A program made the translations under genes and the position numbers. The notes under the pieces were generated by a model. The model saw only the letters and a list, made by a program, of their open reading frames with translations, was not told the DNA's origin and made no database searches. From Sanghuangporus weigelae (taxonomy: Eukaryota; Basidiomycota; Agaricomycetes; Hymenochaetales; Hymenochaetaceae), in assembly GCA_033182465.1 (NCBI GenBank), contig CP137319.1, forward strand, positions 1,364,001-1,428,000: a stretch of 64,000 nt of DNA, in the 5' to 3' direction. Positions 22,500-32,400 of this stretch are shown here, piece after piece (positions within the stretch are counted from its first letter, which is position 1; each line of letters starts with the position of its first letter).

Positions 22500-23625
22500 T
22501 CATTTTAATCTCTTGCCAGCTTTCTTCGCACCGCTTTTCTTGCTCGCAGCGTTCGTTTCGGCCGTTACCTCAGCGCGGGCCTTTTCTGCTTCTGCCGACT
22601 TATTAACCTCAGCCAAAGCAACGATACCGATGTGAATTATTGCAGTCCACGAGGCGATGATGTGTCCGAAGATCGCTCCGTATGCTGGAGTGAGAGGCCA
22701 TGCCTTATAATAAATAGTTCAGTATAGAACCTGTGAACCTAATCTCTTTCTGAATTAATTCATACCTGCCAAGGTCTATCCCAGTCAAGAGCAATTGGGA
22801 AGACACCGATCCAGGCACCTAAAGCAGCTCCGACAACTGGATACATGAGAAGTCGTTCATGTGATGTTCTCGGTCTACAGAAGAGCATAAGAGCATGGAT
22901 CTTGATCTTCTGTTGGGGCAAAACTCACGACAGCTCAGCAAAGAGGCGTATCCACATCATACGATGCACCAAGGCATTTGAGGCTAATGATGGCGCTTTT
23001 AAAGTGTATACACTAGGGTATACCATTAGCAAGGACAGAAGTAAGGCAAGAAGGAATGTCTTGATGAAATGCCTATGATACAATCAAATCAGTGAGGTCT
23101 CACAGGAAATTGAGAAATTACGCACTCAATAATAGGTGCACCAAAAAACACCAACACGATATGGACAAAAATTGAACATGCAAGAGTCGAGATCACAGCA
23201 TCCTTTAATGACTGTAATGCATTTCGTAAGACAATGTCGCTCCGGACGAAAGAACAACAGCGTCCCACCCGAAACTTCTCTTTTCCGCTTTCCAATGCCC
23301 GCTTTACCCGCGCTTCTTCATCCTCTCTAAACAGCAGTATTCGTGCATTGTCGACCTCAGCCTTGACACGTGATGCCCACGAACCTTGCACAGCAGCCGT
23401 ACCAAGACATAGCCAAAGAAGTGTGAGTCCGGGTTCAGCAGTGAGAGCACGTAGGAACGGGTGTTGTGGTTTGTCTCTTGACGAGGCTTGCGGCGGTATT
23501 GGTGAGAATAAGAATGTCGACCGCGGAAGATATGAAGCTACGAAGAGCAAAAGAACTGTGTGTACACCTAGCAGAGAGGTGAAGTGTAGAAGAGGAAAGA
23601 AAGGTACTGGTCGATTCGTGGTCAT
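22500..23625 (-). CDS. GPI-anchor biosynthesis protein PIG-F/Gpi11
   Basis: ER multi-pass membrane protein needed to add ethanolamine phosphate to the GPI anchor. Five exons: 23625-23269, 23211-23126, 23072-22929, 22874-22766, 22703-22500, giving 299 residues. Hydrophobic segments are seen at FFPLLHFTSLLGVHTVLLLFVASYL, LTLLWLCLGTAAV, VISTLACSIFVHIVLVFFGAP, FLLALLLSLLMVYPSVY and VVGAALGAWIGVFPIALDW. The family hallmark LDWDRPWQ-AWP followed by YGAIFGHIIAS spans the exon 4/5 junction. The C-terminus is Lys/Ala-rich. Start MTTNRPVPFF is the first ATG in frame. Divergent from the F-box gene with 286 bp between starts. Confidence 0.92.
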
Positions 23626-23911
23626 GCTTGACTTGGCTGTGCTAGGTGAAGACGCGTCGGGCACGCGACATCGATCACGTTCTCCCCACTTCAAACTTTC
23701 CTTTTTCAGGATTTACAGTTAGTAATATTGTTCGTGCTTCTAAGTCGCGACTTGCACCTCCTCACTTTAAGTTGCATCTTGTCACTGAACCGTCGACTCA
23801 ATCCACGCCCCAGAACTGCCTGGCAGATTCTCAACGTACAAACCTCCCCTTCTTCCCTCATCATTCATAAACAACGGTGTCGAGAGGTTCTGGTCTCAAA
23901 GCCGCCCTACG

Positions 23912-24895
23912 ATGGAAACGAACCTCTCTAATTCACCCGATTTCGCACTACATGTATCCCGGACGCAGAATATCCGCGACAACACCTTGGACGATGCGCA
24001 GCTAGAAACACGGTGTCCGCTCGACAATGGGCGACACGATTGCAAGCCCATTTCCACGTGTTTTGCTGCCAATCAGCTCGACAGGTTCCCCCTAGAACTT
24101 CTCATCGAGGTCCTGCTGCAGGTGGATATTCCTTCGCTGACTCGCTTCCGCGGCCTCAGCCGCCGCACAATGGAGCTTGTCAACTCGGTCCACCAGTACA
24201 CTGCAATCATCGAGCATTGCCCCAACATCATCCGCGCCATTGTCAGCATCCAGGCGGACGCATTTGACTGTGTTACACTGTACAGAACGCTTTGTACAAG
24301 CCGATGTTCCACGTGCAATCGCTTTGGTAACCGTCTCTATCTCATAGACTGTCGCCGCGTCTGCTATTTCTGTTTCACCGGGCGGCCGGAATACTTCCCT
24401 CTCACAAGACGCGAAGCATACAGGCTCTTCACCGCCAACGCACAGCTACAGAGTAATGCTAAACGCTCTCGCAAACTCTTCGAGATGGCGAAACTACCGA
24501 GCATCCTCAGCCTGCCCGGGCGGTACTGTGGTGCTTGGACTACGGGGCAGGGGATTTTGCAGTCGAGGCGAATTCGACTCTACGATCGACAGGCAGTGGT
24601 CCAGAGTCTGACGGGCAGTGGTCTTCCACAATTGGACAAAACCACCAGGGAACCTAAGCGATACATGACTATCATCTCCGCACCAGTTCTGCTTAATGGT
24701 GGTCGGCAGGTCGACCGAGGGTTCTTCTGCCTCGGCTGCAGGGACGAGACGAAGGAGAAAACCAAGCACTTCAGAATCAAATACACAACAGAGGAGTTGT
24801 CGGGACACATTGCGAGTTGTGGACGAGTAGTGGAAAGGACACCGAAGATCCCTGGCAGGTTCATGCACGTTACCAAGGACTTGATTACACTGTAG
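23912..24895 (+). CDS. F-box protein, single exon
   Basis: Intronless, 327 residues, starting METNLSNSPDF. An F-box-like segment lies at about residues 55-95 (LDRFPLELLIEVLLQVDIPSLTRFRGLSRRTMELVNS). A Cys-rich stretch follows (CSTCNRFGNRLYLIDCRRVCYFC), with spaced CxxC pairs that could bind a metal, and a C-terminal CLGC...H...C set. It would act as a substrate receptor of an SCF ubiquitin ligase; the substrate is unknown. The Cys pairs are as in many expanded fungal F-box proteins. Assignment as F-box is good, the rest is descriptive. Confidence 0.82.
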   Translation: METNLSNSPDFALHVSRTQNIRDNTLDDAQLETRCPLDNGRHDCKPISTCFAANQLDRFPLELLIEVLLQVDIPSLTRFRGLSRRTMELVNSVHQYTAIIEHCPNIIRAIVSIQADAFDCVTLYRTLCTSRCSTCNRFGNRLYLIDCRRVCYFCFTGRPEYFPLTRREAYRLFTANAQLQSNAKRSRKLFEMAKLPSILSLPGRYCGAWTTGQGILQSRRIRLYDRQAVVQSLTGSGLPQLDKTTREPKRYMTIISAPVLLNGGRQVDRGFFCLGCRDETKEKTKHFRIKYTTEELSGHIASCGRVVERTPKIPGRFMHVTKDLITL

Positions 24896-25642
24896 TCAGT
24901 TTTCCTAGCTACTCGTTACAAGGAACATTGCCACCACATGATTCAGCTTTGTACGGAGTACGTGTTTCATAAAACCCAAGCCTTGGATTGGGCTCTTTCT
25001 AATCTACTGGTTATTCCCGTTCGAATCTTGATCGAAGATAGTTTCTGGTGTTCTTTTCCCGAAAGCAAATCTTTCACAAGCTTGTGTCGACTACAGGTCA
25101 AACTGCACCAAGCAGTGGCTACACACGTGTCTGGTAGTCACTGTGCTTAGGACGCGTTAATCGTCAAGCCTTTAGCAGAACTGCTCAGGCTCTCGGTGAA
25201 TTCAGGCAAGATGGTCGAGGGTCGGAAGTAGGCTCTCTGTCAGTGTTTCAGACTCTTGCCGCTGGTGGTGATGTTGGTGGTGGGCGCTCTGAATGCGGTC
25301 AAAGCGCTGCAGTGGCTAAGGTGTACTTTAGAACCATGCCCAAATGGTTGTAAAGAATCGTAACAAATCTCCATGTGCTCGCCTCACTGTAACTAATCTA
25401 ATCCGATCCGTGCGTGGCAGCGACTGATCACACAGATACACTACACTTTTCGGTCCGTTTCTCATATATCACGAAACAGAGTTCGTCAGATAATCAAGAC
25501 ACTGCAAAAACATGTAGCAGGGTTTGCATCCATATTGCGAGAAAATACTAAGCTAAACTAGAAAATGAGGCCGCAGGGCTGCGCGCTATACATATAGCTG
25601 TCAGAACGGGGTGCGTACAAGCCACTATGTGACCTACTGAGG
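24896..25642. other. Gene-poor stretch
   Basis: No supported gene on either strand; only short open frames. No repeat or RNA gene recognised. Confidence 0.5.
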
Positions 25643-25849
25643 CTAAGCAGGTCCAGCTCCCTGGCGGTACATTGGGTCTGGATTCCCAGCCTTCACCATA
25701 TGGGCTTTGCAATAATGCATCGACGCGTCCAGTTCCTCTTTTCTTGGTTTCGTGCATCGCACGATTGAGGCAGCATACTGCTCGCACTGAAGAAACTCCT
25801 CTGACTTTCTGCAACCGCAGGTGTACGGTCGAATCCGTTGAACGCACAT
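25643..25849 (-). CDS. Small Cys-rich protein of unknown function
   Basis: Single-exon open frame of 68 residues, MCVQRIRPYTCGCRK to YRQGAGPA. It has a CGC pair and Cys residues at roughly regular spacing (TCGC, QCEQ, RCTK, YCKAHM), suggesting metal binding. It lacks a signal peptide. Support for a real gene: the ATG is the first one downstream of a TATATAA box at 26020-26026 on the same strand, with a C/A-rich leader between. I do not recognise the family; short proteins of this look occur in fungal genomes. It may alternatively be chance. Confidence 0.45.
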   Translation of the reverse strand: MCVQRIRPYTCGCRKSEEFLQCEQYAASIVRCTKPRKEELDASMHYCKAHMVKAGNPDPMYRQGAGPA

Positions 25850-26019
25850 AGTGGGTCTGTAGGAATGCGTCTACGTCGAACGGCCACAGGGCTTTACTCG
25901 CTTAGTTTAAAACGTTGCTTGACAGAGTCGTAGTACGAGGCAGATAAGTGTGGTTTCTGTTTCGCTGGCTGTAGCTGGTGCAGTGCTCCTGGTGAAGATA
26001 GTCGCAATCTTTCCGATAC

Positions 26020-26026
26020 TTATATA
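26020..26026 (-). promoter_or_regulatory. TATA box upstream of the small Cys-rich ORF
   Basis: TATATAA on the minus strand, 171 bp before the ATG at 25849, with no intervening ATG. Confidence 0.4.
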
Positions 26027-26398
26027 CCTACCAGCCTCAGATTTTCTACCGGGCTGGCGTATGCAGACTGAATGGTAATCACGGACCACCACTGACACCT
26101 TCTGAGCCGAGCCCGTCGACGCCCTTTACTTCTCCTTCACATTTCGAGCCCGAGTGACCTCAAGATGCGAGTCAGCTTCAACTGCAACAGCAACTGGTCA
26201 ACCCCAGTTCACGGCGCCGCATATAGCGAGGTGCAGCCAGAGTGTGCAAAGGGCGCGAGCAGGCACAGCCGCGCCTACTGCTCAGATGAGCTCTTTCAAC
26301 GCTCCCGATGCAAACCAGGTGTACTTCTGACTCTCGTCGCGCGCTGGCGAGGCTCTTCTATCTCTTCACTCGCTCTGCCCGCGCACTCGCATACGCTC

Positions 26399-26720
26399 AA
26401 CTTTAGTCATCCTGCGGCCCAACCTGCACCTCAAGCTCAGCAAGTACCTCCACCGCTTCCTCCAAACCCGTATGCACATACTCTGCAGCTCCGAGTCGCT
26501 GGTACGGAGCAACGGCCAAAGCGCGGAGACGGGGATTATATCAAGCGAGCCGAGAATGCGTTCATCTTGTTCCGTCGCGAGTGCTGCCTGCGAATCGGGA
26601 CACCTTGGTTTCGTGCTCCCTCCGAGCCGTCGCTCGACAAGCGCTGCGGGTGCTCCAGCTCAGCAAACGGCGGCAGGGAACGCGTAAGTGCCGAGGTAAA
26701 TTTTATCCGCGAAGTCTGTC
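26399..26720 (+). pseudogene. Remnant of a MATA_HMG-box transcription factor gene
   Basis: One frame encodes a Pro/Ala-rich linker and then PKRGDGDYIKRAENAFILFRREC. This is the first part of a fungal MATA-type HMG box, where the family has RPxNAFILFRR. The second and third helices are not continuous in that frame; pieces resembling the linker and the rest of the box (SAAGAPAQQTAAGNA, RQALRVLQLSKRRQ) fall in other frames. I read this as a host HMG-box gene decayed by frameshifts. An open frame covering it begins at 26165, but its first part matches nothing. Alternatively an undetected intron sits inside the box. Confidence 0.5.
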
Positions 26721-27118
26721 TGCGTTGGTTACTGATGAACTTTCTGTGGCATCCTTGTTCACGCAATCCGCGGACGCGCAGTGTTGAGCTCATTGTAGCC
26801 GTAAGTGCACTCTCCCTTTTCGGAACGACCAAACTCCCTCTATCTATTCTAAATGCGAATTTGTCTATCCTTGGACTTTTACTAACGCACGTCCTAGATT
26901 TTCGCGATCATAAAATGCGAGCTGGAGATTGTCCAATCATCGCGTGAGCTGGCAGTTAATTCCGTCACTTCGACGAACGTTGCTCCGCGCAACGTTCCAT
27001 TGGGTACACCAGAGAACTGACGTCTATTCCTGCGTAGCTGTGGGATCAATTCTGAGCAACCTACGTGCGTGCGCTTACTGATTGATGATTGATTCCTTCT
27101 ACACTTCTCTGAATCTAG

Positions 27119-27286
27119 TTCGTTATCGACAAATCCGGAATCGCATCTCGTGCTGCGCAACTCGGGATTAACGTACACTCCGGTCTTGGTGCTCTTGGCG
27201 CCCATATCGATCCAACATTTGTTTCGTCGGCCGTCATGGTGTTTCTTGGCGCTTGTTCTGGGCGCCTTCGGGTCAACAGGCGCTAG
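27119..27286 (+). pseudogene. dCTP deaminase/dUTPase-like gene fragment
   Basis: Preceded by a splice-acceptor-like CTAG, one frame reads FVIDKSGIASRAAQLGINVH followed by SGLGALGAHIDPTFVSSAVMV. This matches the substrate-binding core of the dCTP deaminase family (bacterial Dcd has GRSSLARLGL...VH...IDPGW). I could not find the rest of the protein on either side, and the frame ends at a stop at 27284-27286. It looks like an isolated exon of a lost host gene. Family reading is from memory of the motif only. Confidence 0.4.
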
Positions 27287-27289
27287 TCA

Positions 27290-28062
27290 GATCAATGCCT
27301 CGCTGTGCTACTGCCCGTGTGCTATTCGTTTGTAAACTGGGGGTTTCTTACAGAGACAGGTGTGCACCCTAGGGCCCTTCTTGTCCCATTACAACGCTCC
27401 GACTCCACCCATCCTGCTGACTATACGATTACTCGGGCATCGCTGCTTCGCCGTTCCGGTCCAAGTAAGACATCCATAAGGAAGGGTGTGCGTATTGAAT
27501 GAGGGATGTAAACTTCCGGTGACACACTCTTCGTGCGTGATGGGGCCAGCACCACCTGCGCGCACGAAGTGGAACAGTCTGCGGAATCTGGCGCCAACGC
27601 CGTCCGTTCTTGTACGTGTCGCATGCGCTGGGGCGTCTTGCTTTGCCGCCTGTAGTCACCATTAATTCGGGCGTGTAGATTCCAAAGTCGTTGTTGCGTT
27701 GCGGTGATTGGAACATTACTTTATGGGTCTTATGTGACCTTGTCGTAAATAGCTATGCATATCCGATTACCTATCATCCAATACCTTCGCAAGATTGTTA
27801 CTGCTGGATTTTGCCTTTGAGCACTTCACCCACAACACAGTACATCGTCATCGGGAAAATGGCTTAGCACTTAGATTAGCTTATAAGATTATATAAAATA
27901 TCAAAATGCCACAATTTATCAAGTATCTACTGTATACTATATAACCCAGATTGAAACCCTTGGCATCTCTTCAAAGAATTGTTACATTACATGACTTATC
28001 GAGGATGCTACGTCACGGATGATCTGGGTTACGAGCGTTTCCTGCCGAACAAGTAAGTCATA
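27290..28062. other. Gene-poor stretch
   Basis: No supported gene; short open frames on both strands without recognisable content. A/T-rich part near 27840-27960. Confidence 0.45.
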
Positions 28063-28365
28063 GCGCTCAATGTTCCGTTTGCCAGTCAAAGCATGGTCTA
28101 TCCGATCGTGTCTGCTATTTCAAGGCACTTCCACTCTGTCGTGGCTCTCTTGTTAGGTTATGGAGTGAAAGTAAACATAACTGCCGAAGACCTTCAAAGG
28201 GTCAAGAACATGCTGTACCGTGACGTATACTCTTCATACTTGATAAAAGAGGTGTACTCGAGATTTTCTTAGTCCTGACCGGCGAGAGACCTTTATCTTT
28301 GGATGCCGCCAGGAAGACCCCGCATGAACTAGACTATCTTCTGGAGATTCACCTTCTGGTCACGA
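28063..28365 (+). pseudogene. Displaced partial copy of the ankyrin gene (copy of 32203-32502)
   Basis: About 300 bp are nearly identical to 32203-32502 in the NTase-like/ankyrin gene, starting at GCGCTCAATGTTCCGTT and ending near the segment encoding LLEI(H/Y)LLV. The copied segment includes the 3' end of exon 7, the complete 52-nt intron 7 and the 5' end of exon 8, so it arose by DNA duplication rather than from mRNA. A short insertion at the old splice donor region and scattered substitutions are seen. It is in the same orientation, 4.1 kb upstream of the source, with no remainder of the gene attached. Confidence 0.9.
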
Positions 28366-28938
28366 CTTGAGGATGCCATTATTGATATTCTTTAAATAAA
28401 TTTCAGCAGTCGATTATGTCATTGCTTCAAGGTTGCATAGCATAGTGAAAAGCACGAAGTATTAGCGAACCTATTATGTGATTCAGGCTGAGCACTGCGA
28501 AACATGTCAAGATAACAGGACTCCGCGATCTAATCCTGAATAAAGGTCAGATCTTCTTATATAGCCATGCGTTCCTTCGCGCGCTGCGGTAGCACAATGA
28601 CATATTACATGATGAATGAAGACCGACGACGACGACAATAAGGCGGAGCGAATACAGTACAAGTTATTTGGAAAACACATCGTGCTAGAACTGACAGCAT
28701 CCACGACTATCTGATAGAGTAGCCAATCGAGTCGGCCAAGTACTAGTGGCAAGTGCGCTGTGATCTGAATGTTAAAATGCAAATGTGGTAGTTGTGCTGA
28801 GGATACAAAGTCCCCGTGAAGTTGTAAAAATGCCGATATTCCGTTCTGTGTGACTGAAAACGCTCGAGCTTTGGTGAGAATTGAATGAAGAGAAGTGGAC
28901 CAAAGGTGCGTACAAAATCCACGAGAGATTAAGATACC
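28366..28938. other. Intergenic, no gene seen
   Basis: Between the ankyrin-gene fragment and the 3' end of PET117. Nothing recognised. Confidence 0.5.
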
Positions 28939-29281
28939 TCATGACGGCGTCGAAGTCCGAGACCCAGTCACCGGCTGCACACGCTCATAGAGTTCGCGTT
29001 TTCTTAGTGACTCATGCAACTCTTGTTCACGTTGTCGCATCTTCTCTTTTCGGCGCTCATCATCACGAAGCACGCCCTTGTACATCGTCTAGCGATAGCG
29101 GAAGAGTCGAGTCAGAAAAATACGTCAATAAGGCATGTTCTCTCACGCGACTCACCTCACGCTCGGATCGCTGTAAGTAATGGACGCCAATGATTGTGCT
29201 TACGGCAAAAATGGCAGAAGCGGAGAGTGTGACTCGAGCCGCCCTGCTCATTGGGAAAGAAAAGAACTGTCGCGCAGCCAT
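28939..29281 (-). CDS. Cytochrome c oxidase assembly protein PET117
   Basis: Small mitochondrial protein needed for cytochrome oxidase assembly. Two exons, 29281-29156 and 29088-28939, give 91 residues (81 from the internal ATG at 29251). A hydrophobic N-terminal segment follows MSRAARV (TLSASAIFAVSTIIGVHYLQ). Then come the family-typical QRSERETMYKGVLRDDERR and the charged helix KEKMRQREQELHESLRKRELYERV. The first ATG adds MAARQFFSFP, which could serve as a mitochondrial leader; other PET117 proteins begin at the MSRA position. Divergent from the ankyrin gene with 202 bp between starts. Confidence 0.9.
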
Positions 29282-29438
29282 TTACGCCCGCAACAGCCCG
29301 GGATTTTTTAATATGTTGCGAGCACGTGCGCGTTCACCTAACCTAGCGAGTTTGCCTCCGAGTCCGAGTCAACCTGACTCCTGATTTTCTCAATACGTAT
29401 CCTAGTCAACGAACGCGACCCATCGGACCAAGGAAAGG

Positions 29439-29445
29439 TATATAA
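29439..29445 (+). promoter_or_regulatory. TATA box of the NTase-like/ankyrin gene
   Basis: TATATAA lies 39 bp before the chosen ATG at 29484. Another ATG at 29461, out of frame, sits between them, so the transcript leader must be very short or the first ATG skipped. Confidence 0.45.
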
Positions 29446-29483
29446 GACAAGGAACGAACGATGTTTCTCTTCACCATCGGACT

Positions 29484-32400
29484 ATGGATTTTGCTACTAG
29501 CATCAATCAAGCGCCTGAAGCTCAAGCGTTCCTCGAACGCGTCGCGGCTCTGCCAAAGCAGCCCGGCATCTCTTTGGATCCTGTCCTCAAGCCATCCGTA
29601 GAGAGAGAAGCCGAACTTCGCCGCCTGTTTGCTCAAGACCGCAAGAATTATCATCTCGTCAACCCTTACGTCGGCCTCGTCAATGTCTTTGAAGCACCGG
29701 AAGAATCTAACATTAACATTCGTTCGACGCGTGCTCGTGCAGTCCAAGACGAAGAGGACCTCTCTGCAAGACATGTCTTCCCTCTTCCAGAGAACAGACG
29801 CCGCAAGGATTTCGAGCCATGCACTGTAGACAATCTGGAAGAGTTTCAGCGTAACTGGAACATATTTACCGAAGGTTCACTTTCGCAACTCAAGGACTGG
29901 AATAATGTTATTGCCGCTGGCGGTTCAGTCTTAGGCTGTCTTCTGCCTCTCTCTGATGCGGACAAAGAATCAAGAAGGACGATACGCAAGTTTTATCACT
30001 CGTCTGCATACCCAACCTCGGATATAGACCTGTTTCTGTGGGGCCTCGATGCCGACCAGGTGCGCGAATTCTGCACAGTCCTTTCGTTTGCTTAGCACTA
30101 ACGCCCAAACACTCAGGCCGAAGCAAAAATGAATCAGATTTATGAAGCGGTCCGTGACTCCGTGCCTTGGGACGTAACTTGCGTTCGGACGAAGCATGCT
30201 GTTTCCATCCATTGTATGTAACATTTACCACTATTCGCGTGATTTTGTTGTTTATTGTGCGATAGCACAATACCCGTATCGCTCCGTGCAGATCGTCCTC
30301 CGTCTGTGCGTACACATCACAGTCATCTTACTAGCAATTATGCTAAAGGAAATGAAGGTATCAATCTCCGGCCGAAATCCTAGCCGGATTCGACGTGGAT
30401 GCGGCTTGCGTCGCGTATGATGGCTCGCGCATTCTTGCGAATCCACGATCCATCGTTGCACTTATGCGCCAGGCGAACACAGTTGATATGACACGTCGTT
30501 CTCCTTCATACGAGGTTCGGCTTGCGAAATACGCATCTCGCGGGTTTGAGGTTCAAGTCCCTGACCTGAAGAGGGCCGATGTCGATCCGACCGTAAGTAT
30601 CTTTCGCACGATCTGTCTGTCCCGCTTCTTTTCTAATCCATTCGGTGCTAGATCTTTGAGCGCTCCCTGAATCGCATCACAGGTCTTGCACGCCTCCTTG
30701 TTTTGGAGAAGCTCTCGAAGCCGGAGACTCGTGTCTCGTACCTTGAGTCACGCCGCAACCTCCGCAGTCGTGTAAGGAATAGGACCATTTACTCCCGCCG
30801 CATGCGTCGCAAGCGCAAAGGCGATCTGAAGGCGGAAGAAGAGATCGCTGGAACTGACATGAACGATTACGAAGTTGCCCAGATGCATATACCCTATGGT
30901 CCCGGATGGACTGCACAGCGGATCGAGAAACTCATTTATCAGACTGATATGGGAATCAATTGTAAGTTGCTATTTTCACATCCCGTGGTGACTATGTGGA
31001 ACTAATGAATCCGATAGCTACCTTCAATCCAAAGAATAAAGATAGGCGACTCCATCGACACGTCGCTTTCTTTGGTGCGATGAAGGAATGTGTCGAGGAC
31101 CTCTGCGAATATTGTCCCGAGCCCAAGAGTGATGAAGAGAAGGCACTGCAGGAAGAAGAGGGCAAGATATACATCCGCGGACGCATCGCGTTGGTCACTT
31201 ACAGTTTATTGACCATGGAACTGTGCTGACCAATCGTTCAGATTCATCGAAGAGGATCCAGGTCGTCAGAGCATGACTGGAAGCTTCAACCCAGTTGACA
31301 TCGGCGAATGGAGCGAGCTTGCATACTTGGGCCCTATCGAGAAGCTCTTTGCTGCTATTGCTGCGAAGGACCGCGGTGCTGTTCAGGCTTTAATCACTTC
31401 AGGAGAAGTTGACGTCAACCGACGTGACCACGTTGGACGGACAGCACTACAGGTTGCTGCTCTTTGCTCCGCAGCGGATATCTGTATGGATCTCATCGAT
31501 GCTGGAGTCCGCATGACCGCACGTCTTGCCGACGGTCGCACTGCTTTGCATGTTGCTGCTCAGATGGAGCTGCCGGCTGTCATAGAGAAAATGCTCTTGC
31601 GCAGTTCGCAGAATGAAGAGAAGGCTAAGAAAGAGGAAGAAGCAAAGGCTAAAGCTGCTAGAGACAGGAAGTCAGACTCCGACGACGATGCTAGCGATGA
31701 AGAAAGTGATATAGAGAGACCGAGCAGTGACGATGACTGGCCCTCTGAAGAGGAAGATCAGAGTAAGAAGACCAAAGCAAAGAAAGACGACGAGAAGAAT
31801 GAACCTGAAGCGGACACGGATATTCCAGAAGACAACGTCGATACTCCGGACATCCTCGACGTCAATCTTGCGGACTGGGATCTCGCATTCACTCCTCTTG
31901 ACTACGCTGTAGTGTCGGGATCGAAGGGTTCTCTTCAAGCGCTCCTGAACGCCGGCGCAGATCCGAAGTTCGCCACAAAGGCGAAGGATTATTATGGCTT
32001 ATACATTCGTCATCTGCTTTCTCTGACGATCCTCATCCCGGATGACACGTGTGCAAAGGAAATTATCGATCAGCTTATTCGTGCAGGAGCTACTTGCGCC
32101 AAGGCAGATGAGCGTCTCTTTTCCGTCTTTCATTGTTTGGTACTTTCCGGCAGGACGCGCCTTGTTGAGAAGATACTGCGCTCCGATCCAAGTGCAGTAG
32201 CGGCGCTCAATGTTCCGTTCGCTGGTCAAAGCATGGTCTATCCGATCGTGTCTGCTATTTCAAGGCACTTCTACTCTGTCGTGGCTCTCTTGTTAGGTTA
32301 TGGAGCGAAAGTAAACATAACTGCTGAAGACCTACAAAGGGTCAAGAACATGCTGTACGTATTCTCTTCTTACTTGATAAAAGAGGTGTACTCAAGATTT

